Positions 1-8,938 of a stretch of 64,000 bases of DNA are shown one piece after another. The notes under the pieces are model-generated. The model saw only the letters and a program-made list of their open reading frames with translations, had not been told where the DNA came from and did no database searches. Position 1 is the first letter of the stretch, and every line of letters begins with the position of its first letter. Both the position numbers and the translations under genes were made by a program. Source of the stretch: Anaerolineae bacterium (GTDB lineage: Bacteria > Chloroflexota > Anaerolineae > 4572-78 > J111). The stretch is taken from NCBI GenBank assembly GCA_023382535.1, contig JAHDWA010000018.1:1-64000 (forward strand), in the 5' to 3' direction.

Positions 1-3000
1 CCTCTGTTTTCAAAGGCACGTAGGTCACATCGTCGGGAAAAGGCAGCCCGTAATGGGCAATGTCATCTTTACCGGACGTGCCCCCAATGACCAGGACTTG
101 CCCAGATTGAATCACTGAGGCAAAAGGTTCTGAGTCAACGGAAATGGCGCTTTTGTTGAACAGTTCCACCAGAAAATTGGGAACGTTTTTGGTATCGGCA
201 ATTTTTACGGTATGGCTGGCGTGGTCAATGAGCCAAATTGAACCTTTGCTCTGCCCGACCAGATCAAAAACTGCATCCAAAACTAAATTCAGAACTTCGT
301 TTAGATTAAGGGCGCGGTTGATGGATTGAGCTACTTGAGTCAGAGCCGCCAGTTGACGTACCTGCTGCCGGGCCTCTTCAAAGAGGTGAGCGTTTTGCAA
401 GGCAACGGCCACCTGGCTGGCAAAGGCCAGCACCACCTTGGCATCTTCTTGAGTAAAGAAGTTATTTTGGGCATAGCTCTCAACAACCATCAAGCCCAGA
501 ACATTGATGCCATAGGTTAAGGGAACACCCAACCAACTCCTGACCCGGTCGTGGGGCGGCCTGGCGAAAGTCTCGGGGTAAGCCAGCGGGGCATTGCCGA
601 CAATGAGCGGCTCCTGGGTTTCGATGACCCGCCGGTTGGGATTTTTGCCCTCCATTGAAAAAGTTGTCCCAATCACCTGCTGACTATCTTCCCAGCCGCG
701 CCCGCCAATAATGACCAATTGATCCTCTTTGAGCAACTGGACGCTGGCGCTGTCGTAATCAATGACTTTGGCTAACTCCTGCAGGACAATGTTGAGCAGT
801 TCGTCAAAATCGAGCTGAGAGCTAATAGTTTCAGCCACCCCGCGCAGGGTGTCAGCCAGGCGCCGCCGCTGTTGTTCAAGTTCAAAGAGCCGGGCGTTTT
901 CAATGGCTGCGGCGGCGTGATTCGCAAAAATCTCCAAAGTTTGAACGTGCAAAATATCCGGCCGCTCATCTACATCCGGGTTCGCCACGGTGAGCAGTCC
1001 GATCGTGTTATCTTCGGTATCGGTTAGAGGAATAAACAGAACATCCCCGGTTTGCCAGGCGTTATATTTTGTGGCTGCCGTGTCCAGGATCAGTCCTGTG
1101 GTTTCACCGAGCAAGTAGTGATGCGGGCGAGGTTTTTCAACCTGGGGTACATCTAATTTGCTCTGCCACACTTCCATCCGCTCAACCGGAATGAAGTAAG
1201 AGTTGCTGATCCGAAATTCTTCAAGCATGACTGCTTGCAGATTGGTTAGCGGCTGTTGAGTCTCATACTGGAGTGTTTCGAGCTGTGCAATTGGAATACC
1301 GGCGCCTACTTTAGGTCGGATGAGGGGTGGATTCCCTTCAACCAGGCTCACCAGAACCACACTGTAGCCAACAGTCTCGGCAATGGCGTAGGCTACATCT
1401 TCAAGAATTTGGGCCAGCGGGCGGTTGGTGCGAAAGGCGTTGCTAATTTCCGAGAGTCGCGCCAATTGATCGGCCCGACGATTAGCTCGTTCACGTTCTC
1501 GTTTTTGTTCCTGGTAAGCCTGGGTATTGCCCATGGCCACCGCCGCTTGGTTAGCCAGCGCCTCCAGGTAACGCAGTTGGTCATTGTTGAAAAAGTTAAG
1601 GCGTTTGCTCTCTAAGTTTATGACTCCTGCCGGCTCGCCGCCGTAGAAAATTGGAACAATAACTTTGGAGCGGGTCTCACTACCCAGGCTAACATAATCT
1701 TTTTCTTTTGATACATCGGGTACCAAAATAGCCTGCCCGGTCTTCAAGGCACGGCCCATAACTCCCCGGGTTGTCGCTGCGGTGGTGGAAAGGGATTTAT
1801 TACCTTCATGGGCGTGATCCGGCCAGCCCTGCTCTTTATGAGCAACCAGATTGCCGGTTTGGACATCATACAGGTTAACATTACCAAAATCAGCCTCGGT
1901 AACGCGAATTGCTTCTTCCAATACAATATCGAGAATTCGATTTAGATCGAGGGTGCTGTTTAACTCGCCGCTGACACGCTGCAGGCCCGCCAGTTCATTG
2001 ACCCGAGTTTGAAGTTGTTGATCGGTTAAGTTAAAGAGGAGGGCGTTTTCGATGGCGATATTGACTTGACTGGCCAGGGATTGGGCCAGCCAAATTTCAT
2101 CTTCGGTAAAAGCTTTCGAATTAGCGGAGAAGAGTTGAACTAAACCGGTGACTTTATCACGGCCAATTAATGGAATCGCTACCATCACCATGCAATCTTG
2201 CTGCTTCAACCACTCAGTTTCGTAAGGAGCAGATTCGCTATCGCCGAGCCGAACGATCAGTAGCGACCGTTCTTTAAGGGCGGCTTGCAAGGCCGGGAAT
2301 TTAGAAACTGTCAGTGACAACGCTTCTTCGGCCATATCAGGCTGTTGATCTTCGCTGAGGGTAGGTTTAACGTAGAGTTGAACTAAGGTCAAGATGCCAG
2401 AAGCTTCATCAAAATTATAAACAGTGCATTTGTCGGCAGAAAAGGCCTCTGCCATTTGGCTGCTTAAATCGGCCAGCAGTTCCTCGTAAGAGAGCGTAGA
2501 GGATAGCTCATGACTGGCGTCAAACAGGAGTGATAACTGTGAAAGGTTGCGCTGGGTTTCCTGGAACGAGCGAGCATGGTCAATGGCCACGGCGGCGTGA
2601 TTCGCCACAATCTCTAGCATAGTAACATCGGTGTTCTCGTAAGCCGCAATAGGTGCAGCCACCAGCTCCAGGGTTCCCAGCAGTTTAGCTCCAATTTTCA
2701 GCGGTACACCCAGATATGAGCGGTAAGGGAAATTAGCCAAACCGGCCCGGGGAGTCGTTTTGGTGTAACGATGTGTATCTTCAATAAGCAACGATTTTTG
2801 GTGAGCGGCAATCCAGCCGGTGTAACCCTCATTCAGATGGTATGTACGGGCATAGGCTTGAACATCTGGACTGCCATCTACCAGGCGCAGGGCAGTGGTC
2901 AGGATTTTAGCTTGCGGATTCCACAAACATATTTCGGCGACATCAAATTGGAAGATGTCTTTGAGGTCAGGAATTTGTAGAATGGCTCGACAGACTGAGT

Positions 3001-3622
3001 CTACATCCATGAGGTGCAGCGAGTTATTAAGAGTTTGGCTAATATGACTGAGGATAGTTAATTCTTGACCCGGGTCACGTTTTCTGCGGACCAGATTGGC
3101 ATTTTTAATGATTAAGGCAGCATCAGCCTGGTTAACCAGGGAAAGGAGCAATTGCTCGTCTTGGGATGAAAACGCGAGTTTATCAATTTTGTCGGCTACC
3201 ACTAAAACGCCGACAGGCTGCTCTGTTGAGGCAAGGGTTAATGGCACGGCTAATGCGGATTGATGCGGCCAATCTGGCTCAATTGACTTCTTGTTTTTAG
3301 GCTTATTAATCCGGACCAGGCGCTTCGACTGAACAGCCAATCCGGCAATTCCCACGCCCATAGCTCGTTCAGTAAAATAAGTTTTGCTGATCCTGACAGG
3401 CCAGGAGAAATAGGGGCGTAAAAGCTGTTGCTTTTCATCCAAGATGTAGAGATAGGCAGCCTTAGCCGCTAAAGCTACTGCTATCTCTCTGGTCAGGGTG
3501 TCCAACTTGGAGGCAATCTCCGGCCAATGGAGAGAAAACACTTGGACCGAAAGCACATCATCGGTTTCAAGTGAGTTCGTCAAATTGAGCTGATTTTGGG
3601 TAAGTTTGGCCGAGTCTTCCAT
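1..3622 (-). CDS. Multi-GAF domain sensor protein (3' end outside window)
   Basis: The frame is open from an ATG at 3622 to the left edge, giving about 1207 visible residues with no stop, so the C-terminus and any output domain (kinase, GGDEF, phosphatase) lie outside. An AAGGA sits six bases before the ATG. I count about seven GAF-like units of 140-170 residues. They repeat the same signatures: a 'LxxDAVFDLV/ILEEAIRV' helix, 'GVPLxxGxxxLGxLxLES' strands, and a closing helix such as NHAAVAIDHARSF, NQAAVAMGNTQAY or SQVAVALQNAHLF. There are no membrane segments, so it is probably cytoplasmic. Multi-GAF arrays of this kind usually precede histidine kinase or SpoIIE-type outputs in Chloroflexota (family knowledge). 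It lies 137 bp downstream of a receiver-domain gene on the same strand, so the two could act in one signalling pathway (inference). The ligands are unknown. Confidence 0.9.
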   Translation of the reverse strand, partial: MEDSAKLTQNQLNLTNSLETDDVLSVQVFSLHWPEIASKLDTLTREIAVALAAKAAYLYILDEKQQLLRPYFSWPVRISKTYFTERAMGVGIAGLAVQSKRLVRINKPKNKKSIEPDWPHQSALAVPLTLASTEQPVGVLVVADKIDKLAFSSQDEQLLLSLVNQADAALIIKNANLVRRKRDPGQELTILSHISQTLNNSLHLMDVDSVCRAILQIPDLKDIFQFDVAEICLWNPQAKILTTALRLVDGSPDVQAYARTYHLNEGYTGWIAAHQKSLLIEDTHRYTKTTPRAGLANFPYRSYLGVPLKIGAKLLGTLELVAAPIAAYENTDVTMLEIVANHAAVAIDHARSFQETQRNLSQLSLLFDASHELSSTLSYEELLADLSSQMAEAFSADKCTVYNFDEASGILTLVQLYVKPTLSEDQQPDMAEEALSLTVSKFPALQAALKERSLLIVRLGDSESAPYETEWLKQQDCMVMVAIPLIGRDKVTGLVQLFSANSKAFTEDEIWLAQSLASQVNIAIENALLFNLTDQQLQTRVNELAGLQRVSGELNSTLDLNRILDIVLEEAIRVTEADFGNVNLYDVQTGNLVAHKEQGWPDHAHEGNKSLSTTAATTRGVMGRALKTGQAILVPDVSKEKDYVSLGSETRSKVIVPIFYGGEPAGVINLESKRLNFFNNDQLRYLEALANQAAVAMGNTQAYQEQKRERERANRRADQLARLSEISNAFRTNRPLAQILEDVAYAIAETVGYSVVLVSLVEGNPPLIRPKVGAGIPIAQLETLQYETQQPLTNLQAVMLEEFRISNSYFIPVERMEVWQSKLDVPQVEKPRPHHYLLGETTGLILDTAATKYNAWQTGDVLFIPLTDTEDNTIGLLTVANPDVDERPDILHVQTLEIFANHAAAAIENARLFELEQQRRRLADTLRGVAETISSQLDFDELLNIVLQELAKVIDYDSASVQLLKEDQLVIIGGRGWEDSQQVIGTTFSMEGKNPNRRVIETQEPLIVGNAPLAYPETFARPPHDRVRSWLGVPLTYGINVLGLMVVESYAQNNFFTQEDAKVVLAFASQVAVALQNAHLFEEARQQVRQLAALTQVAQSINRALNLNEVLNLVLDAVFDLVGQSKGSIWLIDHASHTVKIADTKNVPNFLVELFNKSAISVDSEPFASVIQSGQVLVIGGTSGKDDIAHYGLPFPDDVTYVPLKTE

Positions 3623-3723
3623 TACCGATCCTTGGGTACACCCAAATAAACCTCTGGCTACATCCTAACCTTGTGGCCGACCCATCATACATATAATTAA
3701 CTTGATAAGGTTCAAAAAATCAA

Positions 3724-3772
3724 TGAGACAATGGTAGAGTAGGACGGGAGAAAATTGTCCTATTCTGTCTCA
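3724..3772. repeat. Two-tier inverted repeat spanning the stop codon of the response regulator
   Basis: TGAGACA (3724-3730) pairs with TGTCTCA (3766-3772), and inside it TAGGAC (3740-3745) pairs with GTCCTA (3757-3762). Both stems are perfect. It overlaps the 3' end of the regulator gene at 3760-4671 and precedes the GAF gene. There is no clear T-run, so a role as attenuator or mRNA 3' end stabiliser is only a guess. Confidence 0.4.
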
Positions 3773-4671
3773 GCAGGACATCCAGTATTGTGCCGCCGAT
3801 TTTCGGCGGCATCCTCTGTAATTTGCACGATATCGGCAAAGGGGCCATTTTTGCTCGACACAACGCCAACGGCAATCTTCATGAAGTCGGCTTTTTGGGT
3901 CACGCCGTCAATATCTTTATACGTGATGTATCCCTGCTCCTTATCTTTAAAAGAGTAAAAGACCTTGCACTCCTCGTTAAAACGCTCGGTAATTGTTCTG
4001 CAAATCGCGGACGCGGCTTTAGGGGCTGAAATGATGATAAAATCATTGTCAGACGCCTGGCCAATAAAGTCATTTAACGTGCCGTTGGCTTCAACCGCCT
4101 CGCGCATGATGTCAGCCAGGAAAATTAAAACTTCATTGACCTGGATCGGGCCGTAGATTTCTTTGAACGCATTGACATTCCTGATGCCGAAGTAAAGCAG
4201 CGTCCACGGTTCCGCCAAGTCTTTGACCCGTTTAAGTTGTTCCTCAATCAACTTGCCGGCCGGTAAATTGGTTACGGGATGGGTCAGGGCTTCACGCAGA
4301 GAGCGGCGAATGGCTCCTTCGACCCGCAGCTTCAACTCCTCAATGTCAAATGGTTTGGTAATGTAGTCGTCCGCGCCTAGCTCTAACCCGGCAATTTTAT
4401 CACTCCGTTCATCCTTTTGAGTCAAAAAAATGATCGGCACATAACTGGTGCGGGTATTGTTCCGCAAACTGCGGCAGACCTCATATCCGTCAATATCAGG
4501 CAACTGGATATCTAAAACGACCACATTTGGCAACTTGGTCCGGCAGGTATCGAGAGCATCGCCGCCGCGGTTGGCAACCAGCACTTCATACCCCTGCGAG
4601 TCGAAATAGATGCGTAACATTTTTGAAATATCAAGGTCGTCTTCTACGACCAAAATGCGGCCTTTACCCAT
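3760..4671 (-). CDS. Response regulator with receiver and degenerate GGDEF domain
   Basis: 303 residues. The N-terminal receiver domain (1-120) has the acidic pocket E10-D11-D12, phospho-acceptor D54 in VVLDIQLPD and the conserved lysine K106 in DDYITKPFD. The C-terminal half (about 135-290) matches the diguanylate cyclase fold: it has a 'HPVTNLPAGKL' start like the DxLTGLxNR motif and an 'NVNAFKEIYG' segment like the DLDxFKxIND strand. The GGDEF signature itself is replaced by QASDND, so c-di-GMP synthesis is unlikely. It may bind nucleotide or only serve as a docking domain. A close paralogue with the same defect is at 16711-17583. The gene is 53 bp downstream of the AAR-like gene and probably co-transcribed with it. 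There is no DNA-binding domain. Confidence 0.9.
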   Translation of the reverse strand: MGKGRILVVEDDLDISKMLRIYFDSQGYEVLVANRGGDALDTCRTKLPNVVVLDIQLPDIDGYEVCRSLRNNTRTSYVPIIFLTQKDERSDKIAGLELGADDYITKPFDIEELKLRVEGAIRRSLREALTHPVTNLPAGKLIEEQLKRVKDLAEPWTLLYFGIRNVNAFKEIYGPIQVNEVLIFLADIMREAVEANGTLNDFIGQASDNDFIIISAPKAASAICRTITERFNEECKVFYSFKDKEQGYITYKDIDGVTQKADFMKIAVGVVSSKNGPFADIVQITEDAAENRRHNTGCPAETE

Positions 4672-4724
4672 AGCTTACCTCGCTCTTGAGAATCACAATT
4701 TTGGAATTACAGTATAATTTTGGG

Positions 4725-5843
4725 TTACAAGTTGGCCCACTTCAAATGAGCCTGTTTTTGCATTAGACGCTGTTGATGCACGTTTTGGATAATCTGGTCA
4801 ATTTTTTCATCAGTAATGGCTAGCTCAAAGCTGCGAAAGCCGCTGATTCTAAAGCCGTGCTTGGCCGCCATGGCGCCCATCGTTTCCACTTGCTCCAAAC
4901 TAATCTCTTTGCCCAGAGTATAACTTTGATAGCAGCCTTCCAGGGCCAGGGTAATGGTTTCGGCCATGCAGGCAAAGGCCATACCGGGTGGAAAACCAAA
5001 ATCAAAATTAAAATTGACCGGACCGGGCACTTTGACCATGCCCCCCTCGATCACCAATATATCGTCACGCTCTTCGACCACGCGGCGGGAAACATCGCGC
5101 GGACGAGCGACATCGCACACAACTGCTCCGCTTTTGAGGTGTTGCGGCTCAATGACGGCTTCGATAGCATTGGTCACGGTCAGGACCAACTCGGCCTGCT
5201 GCAAATCCTGCATCGTCGTGCTCAGTTGAACCTCAGCCCCGCTTTGGGCTTCAAGCAGTGTTTGTACCTGCCGCAACGATTCTAAATTACGGCCAATCAA
5301 AATAATTTTGCGGACATGGCGGGCTAAAAGTTGGGCGCAGACCCGTCCAATAGAACCCGTCGCCCCCACAACAGCGCCCGCAGCAGTAGCCGGGTCAACC
5401 CGCATCTGCTGTGCTGCCTTGAGGGTAGCTTCAATAGCAACGGCGATAGTGTAGCTGTCGCCGGTAGTGACCGGGATATCCAGATGCTTTGAAATCGTTA
5501 TCCCCGCATCACCGACCACAGAGGTGAAACCACCCAATCCCAATATTTTTGCGCCTAGCTTCTGGGCCAGCTTACCCGCAGCGATAATTTTTTTGTACAC
5601 GGTTTCCGCTGGCAGGGAAACCATTTGCCTGGGAGTAAAAGGGCAGGCAATGAACCAGCCCTCAATTTCTTTCCCCGTCGCCAGAGAAGTTATACCGGTA
5701 ATATGTGAAATGTAAAGTGGTGGAAAGTATCTGGATAAAAAATCTATGGCCGGTTCAGGCAAAAGCTTCGCCAGAACAGGGAATTTGCGCTGCGCATCTC
5801 GTTTTGGGTTAACCGGATGAATGATAAAGGCGAAGTTATCCAT
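4725..5843 (-). CDS. Long-chain acyl-[acyl-carrier-protein] reductase (AAR)-like protein
   Basis: 372 residues, close to the cyanobacterial AAR length of about 340. Matching landmarks in order are LGLGGFTSVV (101-110, cf. ALGGFSSIV in AAR), a VTTGDSYT segment (125-132, cf. TTGNTHT), the Rossmann fingerprint GATGSIG (160-166), and FACMAET around Cys292 followed by LGKEISLEQVETMGAMAAKHGF. The last segment aligns with the AAR C-terminus, where the active-site cysteine forms the acyl-enzyme (family knowledge). The cysteine is kept. In cyanobacteria AAR reduces fatty acyl-ACP to aldehyde with NADPH. The same reaction here is inference, and no aldehyde-deformylating oxygenase is in the window. The beta-helix acyltransferase-like gene ends 38 bp upstream, which suggests one operon and a shared lipid-linked job. 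No good ribosome-binding site is seen before the ATG. Confidence 0.75.
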   Translation of the reverse strand: MDNFAFIIHPVNPKRDAQRKFPVLAKLLPEPAIDFLSRYFPPLYISHITGITSLATGKEIEGWFIACPFTPRQMVSLPAETVYKKIIAAGKLAQKLGAKILGLGGFTSVVGDAGITISKHLDIPVTTGDSYTIAVAIEATLKAAQQMRVDPATAAGAVVGATGSIGRVCAQLLARHVRKIILIGRNLESLRQVQTLLEAQSGAEVQLSTTMQDLQQAELVLTVTNAIEAVIEPQHLKSGAVVCDVARPRDVSRRVVEERDDILVIEGGMVKVPGPVNFNFDFGFPPGMAFACMAETITLALEGCYQSYTLGKEISLEQVETMGAMAAKHGFRISGFRSFELAITDEKIDQIIQNVHQQRLMQKQAHLKWANL

Positions 5844-5881
5844 AGTTTTAGTTTACATCAAGGGCAATTTAAAGTGCATTA

Positions 5882-7216
5882 CTAACCTGCTGAACTCGAA
5901 AATTCTTTTTCGGGCATGGTCTCCGGCTCCTGAGGTAACTCATCGTGATACATTGCCACATGGCCGGCGTTGGGGTAGCGGTGATGGTCACTCTCTTCAT
6001 ATTTTACATTTTTGGTGATAATGGTCCGATCCTGTTTAGCAAACAACACGACATCTGACTCAATGGAACGAGCCGGAAAGATCACATGACCGGAGCCAAT
6101 TCGGCAATTGTGCCCTACGCAGCCGCCGATAACTGGCAGCCCAACTTCATGCAGCTCACCTTTGTGGAAAACCTTAACCGGATTTTTGACCGGGTTGCCC
6201 ATGATGTTGACATCAGTAAAGGTATTGCCTGCCCCAATAAAAGTATGACGCCCAACTACACTCAATTGCAGACAGGTGTTTTGGGCCACCAGCGAGTTTT
6301 CCATGAGAGAAGTCATAAACAGGGCAGCACGAAACCCTAGATAAGAGCCATCCCCGACAACACTGAGGAGAAGTTGGACGCCTTGCATGATATTGACATT
6401 ATTACCAATAATCGAGGCATTAATCACCGAGCCAGGGCCAATGGTGACATTATCGCCGATAATGGTCGGACCCTGAATAATGGCTGCCGGGTCAATTTGT
6501 GTGTTTTTGCCCACAATCACCAAAGCCGATGATGATAGAAACTGCTTGCGCTCAAGCAAAGAGCGCCACAGCACTTTAAGCATAGTTGGAAAATGGTCCA
6601 ACGATTTTTCAATCCGGGCGCCGTGAGCAAAGATCCCAAAGAGGCAGTTGGCCATAAAAATATGTACCCAATGTTCGATGGAAAGAAAGGCGCGTAAAGG
6701 GACATTAAATCCCAAGTCGCCACGCTCATTGGCCATGTAGGTCGGGACACGATAGTAACCCATCTCTCTGGATTGGGTATCTATAATTAACGGCTGGGGT
6801 TTCTCAGTAGCAAAATTAGTTCCTTCCGGATAGTAGAATAAATCAGCTACGTACAGGTCATTCTCCAGGTGAATGTTATCCTGTAAAGGCAGGGCGTGAG
6901 TGATAATAGCTTTGTCATCTGGGGAAAAAGCAATCTGAGCGGCCTGGCCCGATTGCCGGGCGCCTGTGATAAACGCTTCGATAAGCGAGGCGTCGAAGTA
7001 GAGATTATCCCGATAGGCCAGCATCTCGCCGGAAAGGATGGGCGTGGGAAAGGTGGCGATTTCATCAAAGGAGTTACATTCTAGCTCTTCCCGGCAATAG
7101 GTGCTGAGGACATCGCGCTGATGCAGCCATAAGGGCTTGTTCATCACGCGCAGGTCGCGAGCCGGCTCGTTAAAGGGCGAAATGTGTGTTTGATTCCGGA
7201 CGATAATCTTCTTCAT
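5882..7216 (-). CDS. Left-handed beta-helix (hexapeptide repeat) acyltransferase-like protein
   Basis: 444 residues. The N-terminal 230 residues have no fold I recognise. From about residue 235 there are many hexapeptide turns of the [LIV]-G-x4 type (for example VIVGKNTQIDPAAIIQGPTIIGDNVTIGPGSVI), giving a left-handed parallel beta-helix as in acetyltransferases, GlmU and carbonic-anhydrase-like proteins. A tail rich in Glu and Pro closes the protein. The nucleotidyltransferase signature of GlmU-type enzymes is absent. It lies directly upstream of the AAR-like reductase (38 bp), so an acyl- or sugar-transfer step linked to that enzyme is possible but unproven. The substrate is unknown. Confidence 0.8.
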   Translation of the reverse strand: MKKIIVRNQTHISPFNEPARDLRVMNKPLWLHQRDVLSTYCREELECNSFDEIATFPTPILSGEMLAYRDNLYFDASLIEAFITGARQSGQAAQIAFSPDDKAIITHALPLQDNIHLENDLYVADLFYYPEGTNFATEKPQPLIIDTQSREMGYYRVPTYMANERGDLGFNVPLRAFLSIEHWVHIFMANCLFGIFAHGARIEKSLDHFPTMLKVLWRSLLERKQFLSSSALVIVGKNTQIDPAAIIQGPTIIGDNVTIGPGSVINASIIGNNVNIMQGVQLLLSVVGDGSYLGFRAALFMTSLMENSLVAQNTCLQLSVVGRHTFIGAGNTFTDVNIMGNPVKNPVKVFHKGELHEVGLPVIGGCVGHNCRIGSGHVIFPARSIESDVVLFAKQDRTIITKNVKYEESDHHRYPNAGHVAMYHDELPQEPETMPEKEFSSSAG

Positions 7217-7375
7217 CTGTTAGAGTTCAAAAGAATATAAAAATTCTGACCAAATTCTTGACCCGAGCTGGAGACCTTCGCTTGAGTTTGAAGAACCTTT
7301 CAAGTAATAAGGCCCTGTCTGCGCCAGTCGGCTAACTCTTGACCAGGCAAGAACTGAAGTTTTACGACGTTTCAG

Positions 7376-8191
7376 CTAATTAGCTGTTGCAAACTTGAAG
7401 GATAAAAATTCTGCTAGATAGTTGTTGAATGCCTGAGGCTCATCCAACATCGGAAAATGACCCGATCCAGACATCATTTTTACGCGAGAGATTGGCGCGT
7501 TTTTAGCAATCAGATTAGCTTGATTGGGGGCAACAACATTGTCGCTAACCCCATAAATGCCCATGACTGGTGTAGTTATGCCCGGTAGTTGAGCGCTCAA
7601 GTCAGTTTTGTGCAAGGAGTTGATGCTTGAAAAAAAAGCTTCCAGAGTGGTTTGAGAAAGATCACGCGTAATCATGCTGTACCACTCGTTCCAATTTTTA
7701 ACCACCAGGGGGGAAAATACCTTGATGCCGAATTGCAGGGCTACCGGTAAATGCCAAACAATTGAAGCAATCCAGGGTTTACCGGCCAGGCGAAGAAAGA
7801 TGTTCAGCGAGTCACCCACGACAGGTGAACCGACAACAATGACTCTCTGCACTCGTTTAGGTTTGGTCAGAGCCAGGCACATGGCTACGGTCCCACCCAT
7901 CGAATGACCTACTATTGGGGCTGCTTCAATCCCAAGCCGATCCATAAATTGATCCACCAAGCCGACAAAGTCATTCACATGGTAACTACTGCGCCGTTTG
8001 CCAGAGTCACCAAAGCCCCAAAAATCCAGGGCGTAACAACGATATTCACTTTTAAGAGTCTCCATTGTTCTCAGCCAGTATCCCCATGAGCCTAGCCAGC
8101 CGTGCAAAAGGATTACAGGTTGTCCGCGACCATAGGCCTCGTAATGAACAATTCCCTGGTCAGTAACTATCGAACTCACGGGTAGCCTCAA
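7376..8191 (-). CDS. Alpha/beta-fold hydrolase
   Basis: 271 residues, typical for a stand-alone alpha/beta hydrolase. HGWLGSWGYW is the oxyanion-hole HGxxG segment, GHSMGG (about residues 96-101) holds the nucleophile serine, the acid is probably the Asp in 'IYGVSDNVVAP', and the catalytic His is in GSGHFPMLDEP near the C-terminus. There is no signal peptide, so it is cytoplasmic. The family includes esterases, C-C hydrolases and haloperoxidase-like enzymes, and sequence alone does not fix the substrate. Given the AAR-like and beta-helix genes just downstream, a lipid ester or thioester is a reasonable guess. Confidence 0.88.
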   Translation of the reverse strand: MRLPVSSIVTDQGIVHYEAYGRGQPVILLHGWLGSWGYWLRTMETLKSEYRCYALDFWGFGDSGKRRSSYHVNDFVGLVDQFMDRLGIEAAPIVGHSMGGTVAMCLALTKPKRVQRVIVVGSPVVGDSLNIFLRLAGKPWIASIVWHLPVALQFGIKVFSPLVVKNWNEWYSMITRDLSQTTLEAFFSSINSLHKTDLSAQLPGITTPVMGIYGVSDNVVAPNQANLIAKNAPISRVKMMSGSGHFPMLDEPQAFNNYLAEFLSFKFATAN

Positions 8192-8254
8192 TACTACAGA
8201 GCACTCAATTAGAGTGGGTCTAAGTCTTCTCTGGAATAAGTGCCTTTCACAGAA

Positions 8255-8794
8255 TTAAGCTTCGTCGCCCTGCATATTTTCTAGAATAGAGTAGAGCAGT
8301 TCCAGCAGTACCGTTTTAACACTTTCCTTATCACGAGCGACACAAGCAAGAACCTTAATATCTTTTTCAATCTTTAGGGCAATTCTTAAATCTTCTGGGG
8401 ACCAAGCATCGGGTAAATCCTGCTTATTAGCGGCAACAACATAAGGGGTAGAGGCATAACCTCTGAAAACCTCCAAGATGTGCTTGGCTTCCCTAAATGT
8501 TTCCGGTCTGACACTGTCAACCAGCACGATAAAGCCAAGCATTCCCTCCGACAAAATCTCCCACATGAAATCGAAACGTCGTTGTCCGGGGGTACCAAAT
8601 AGATATAGGACCAGGTCATCATCTACGGTGATGCGGCCGAAATCCATGGCTACGGTAGTCTCCTCCTTAACCCGTTCCGCATCACTGGAGATTTTTCTTT
8701 CAGTAGTAACAACGTCAATCTCGCTGACGCTGCTGATAAATTCAGTTTTCCCGGCACTAAAGGGACCCGTGATGACCATTTTTACGGTTTGCAT
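8255..8794 (-). CDS. MglA/Arf-type prokaryotic small GTPase
   Basis: 179 residues forming one Ras-like GTPase domain. G1/Walker A is GPFSAGKT (10-17), the switch I threonines are at 46-47 (TTVAMDFG), G3 is LFGTPGQ (65-71) and G4 is NKQD (123-126). The TPGQ form with Gln after Gly is typical of bacterial Arf/Rab-like GTPases (MglA, CvnD and relatives). MglA sets cell polarity and motility in Myxococcus, and CvnD-type proteins work with roadblock partners in actinomycetes (family knowledge). No roadblock/LC7 (MglB-like) gene is in the window. The PATAN gene 144 bp upstream on the same strand is the likely functional partner. Cytoplasmic, or peripheral at the membrane. Confidence 0.9.
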   Translation of the reverse strand: MQTVKMVITGPFSAGKTEFISSVSEIDVVTTERKISSDAERVKEETTVAMDFGRITVDDDLVLYLFGTPGQRRFDFMWEILSEGMLGFIVLVDSVRPETFREAKHILEVFRGYASTPYVVAANKQDLPDAWSPEDLRIALKIEKDIKVLACVARDKESVKTVLLELLYSILENMQGDEA

Positions 8795-8938
8795 CGGATC
8801 GGCCTACCTCATAAGGACTTTGAATAATTTGTAGAAATATTTCGGCAGTTCATAGGTCGAATAAACGGGGTTTAACCTAGACCAAGAACTGTAATTACCA
8901 GGTTTTTACCTGTATGTAGAGTGCAGCAAACAACCGGC

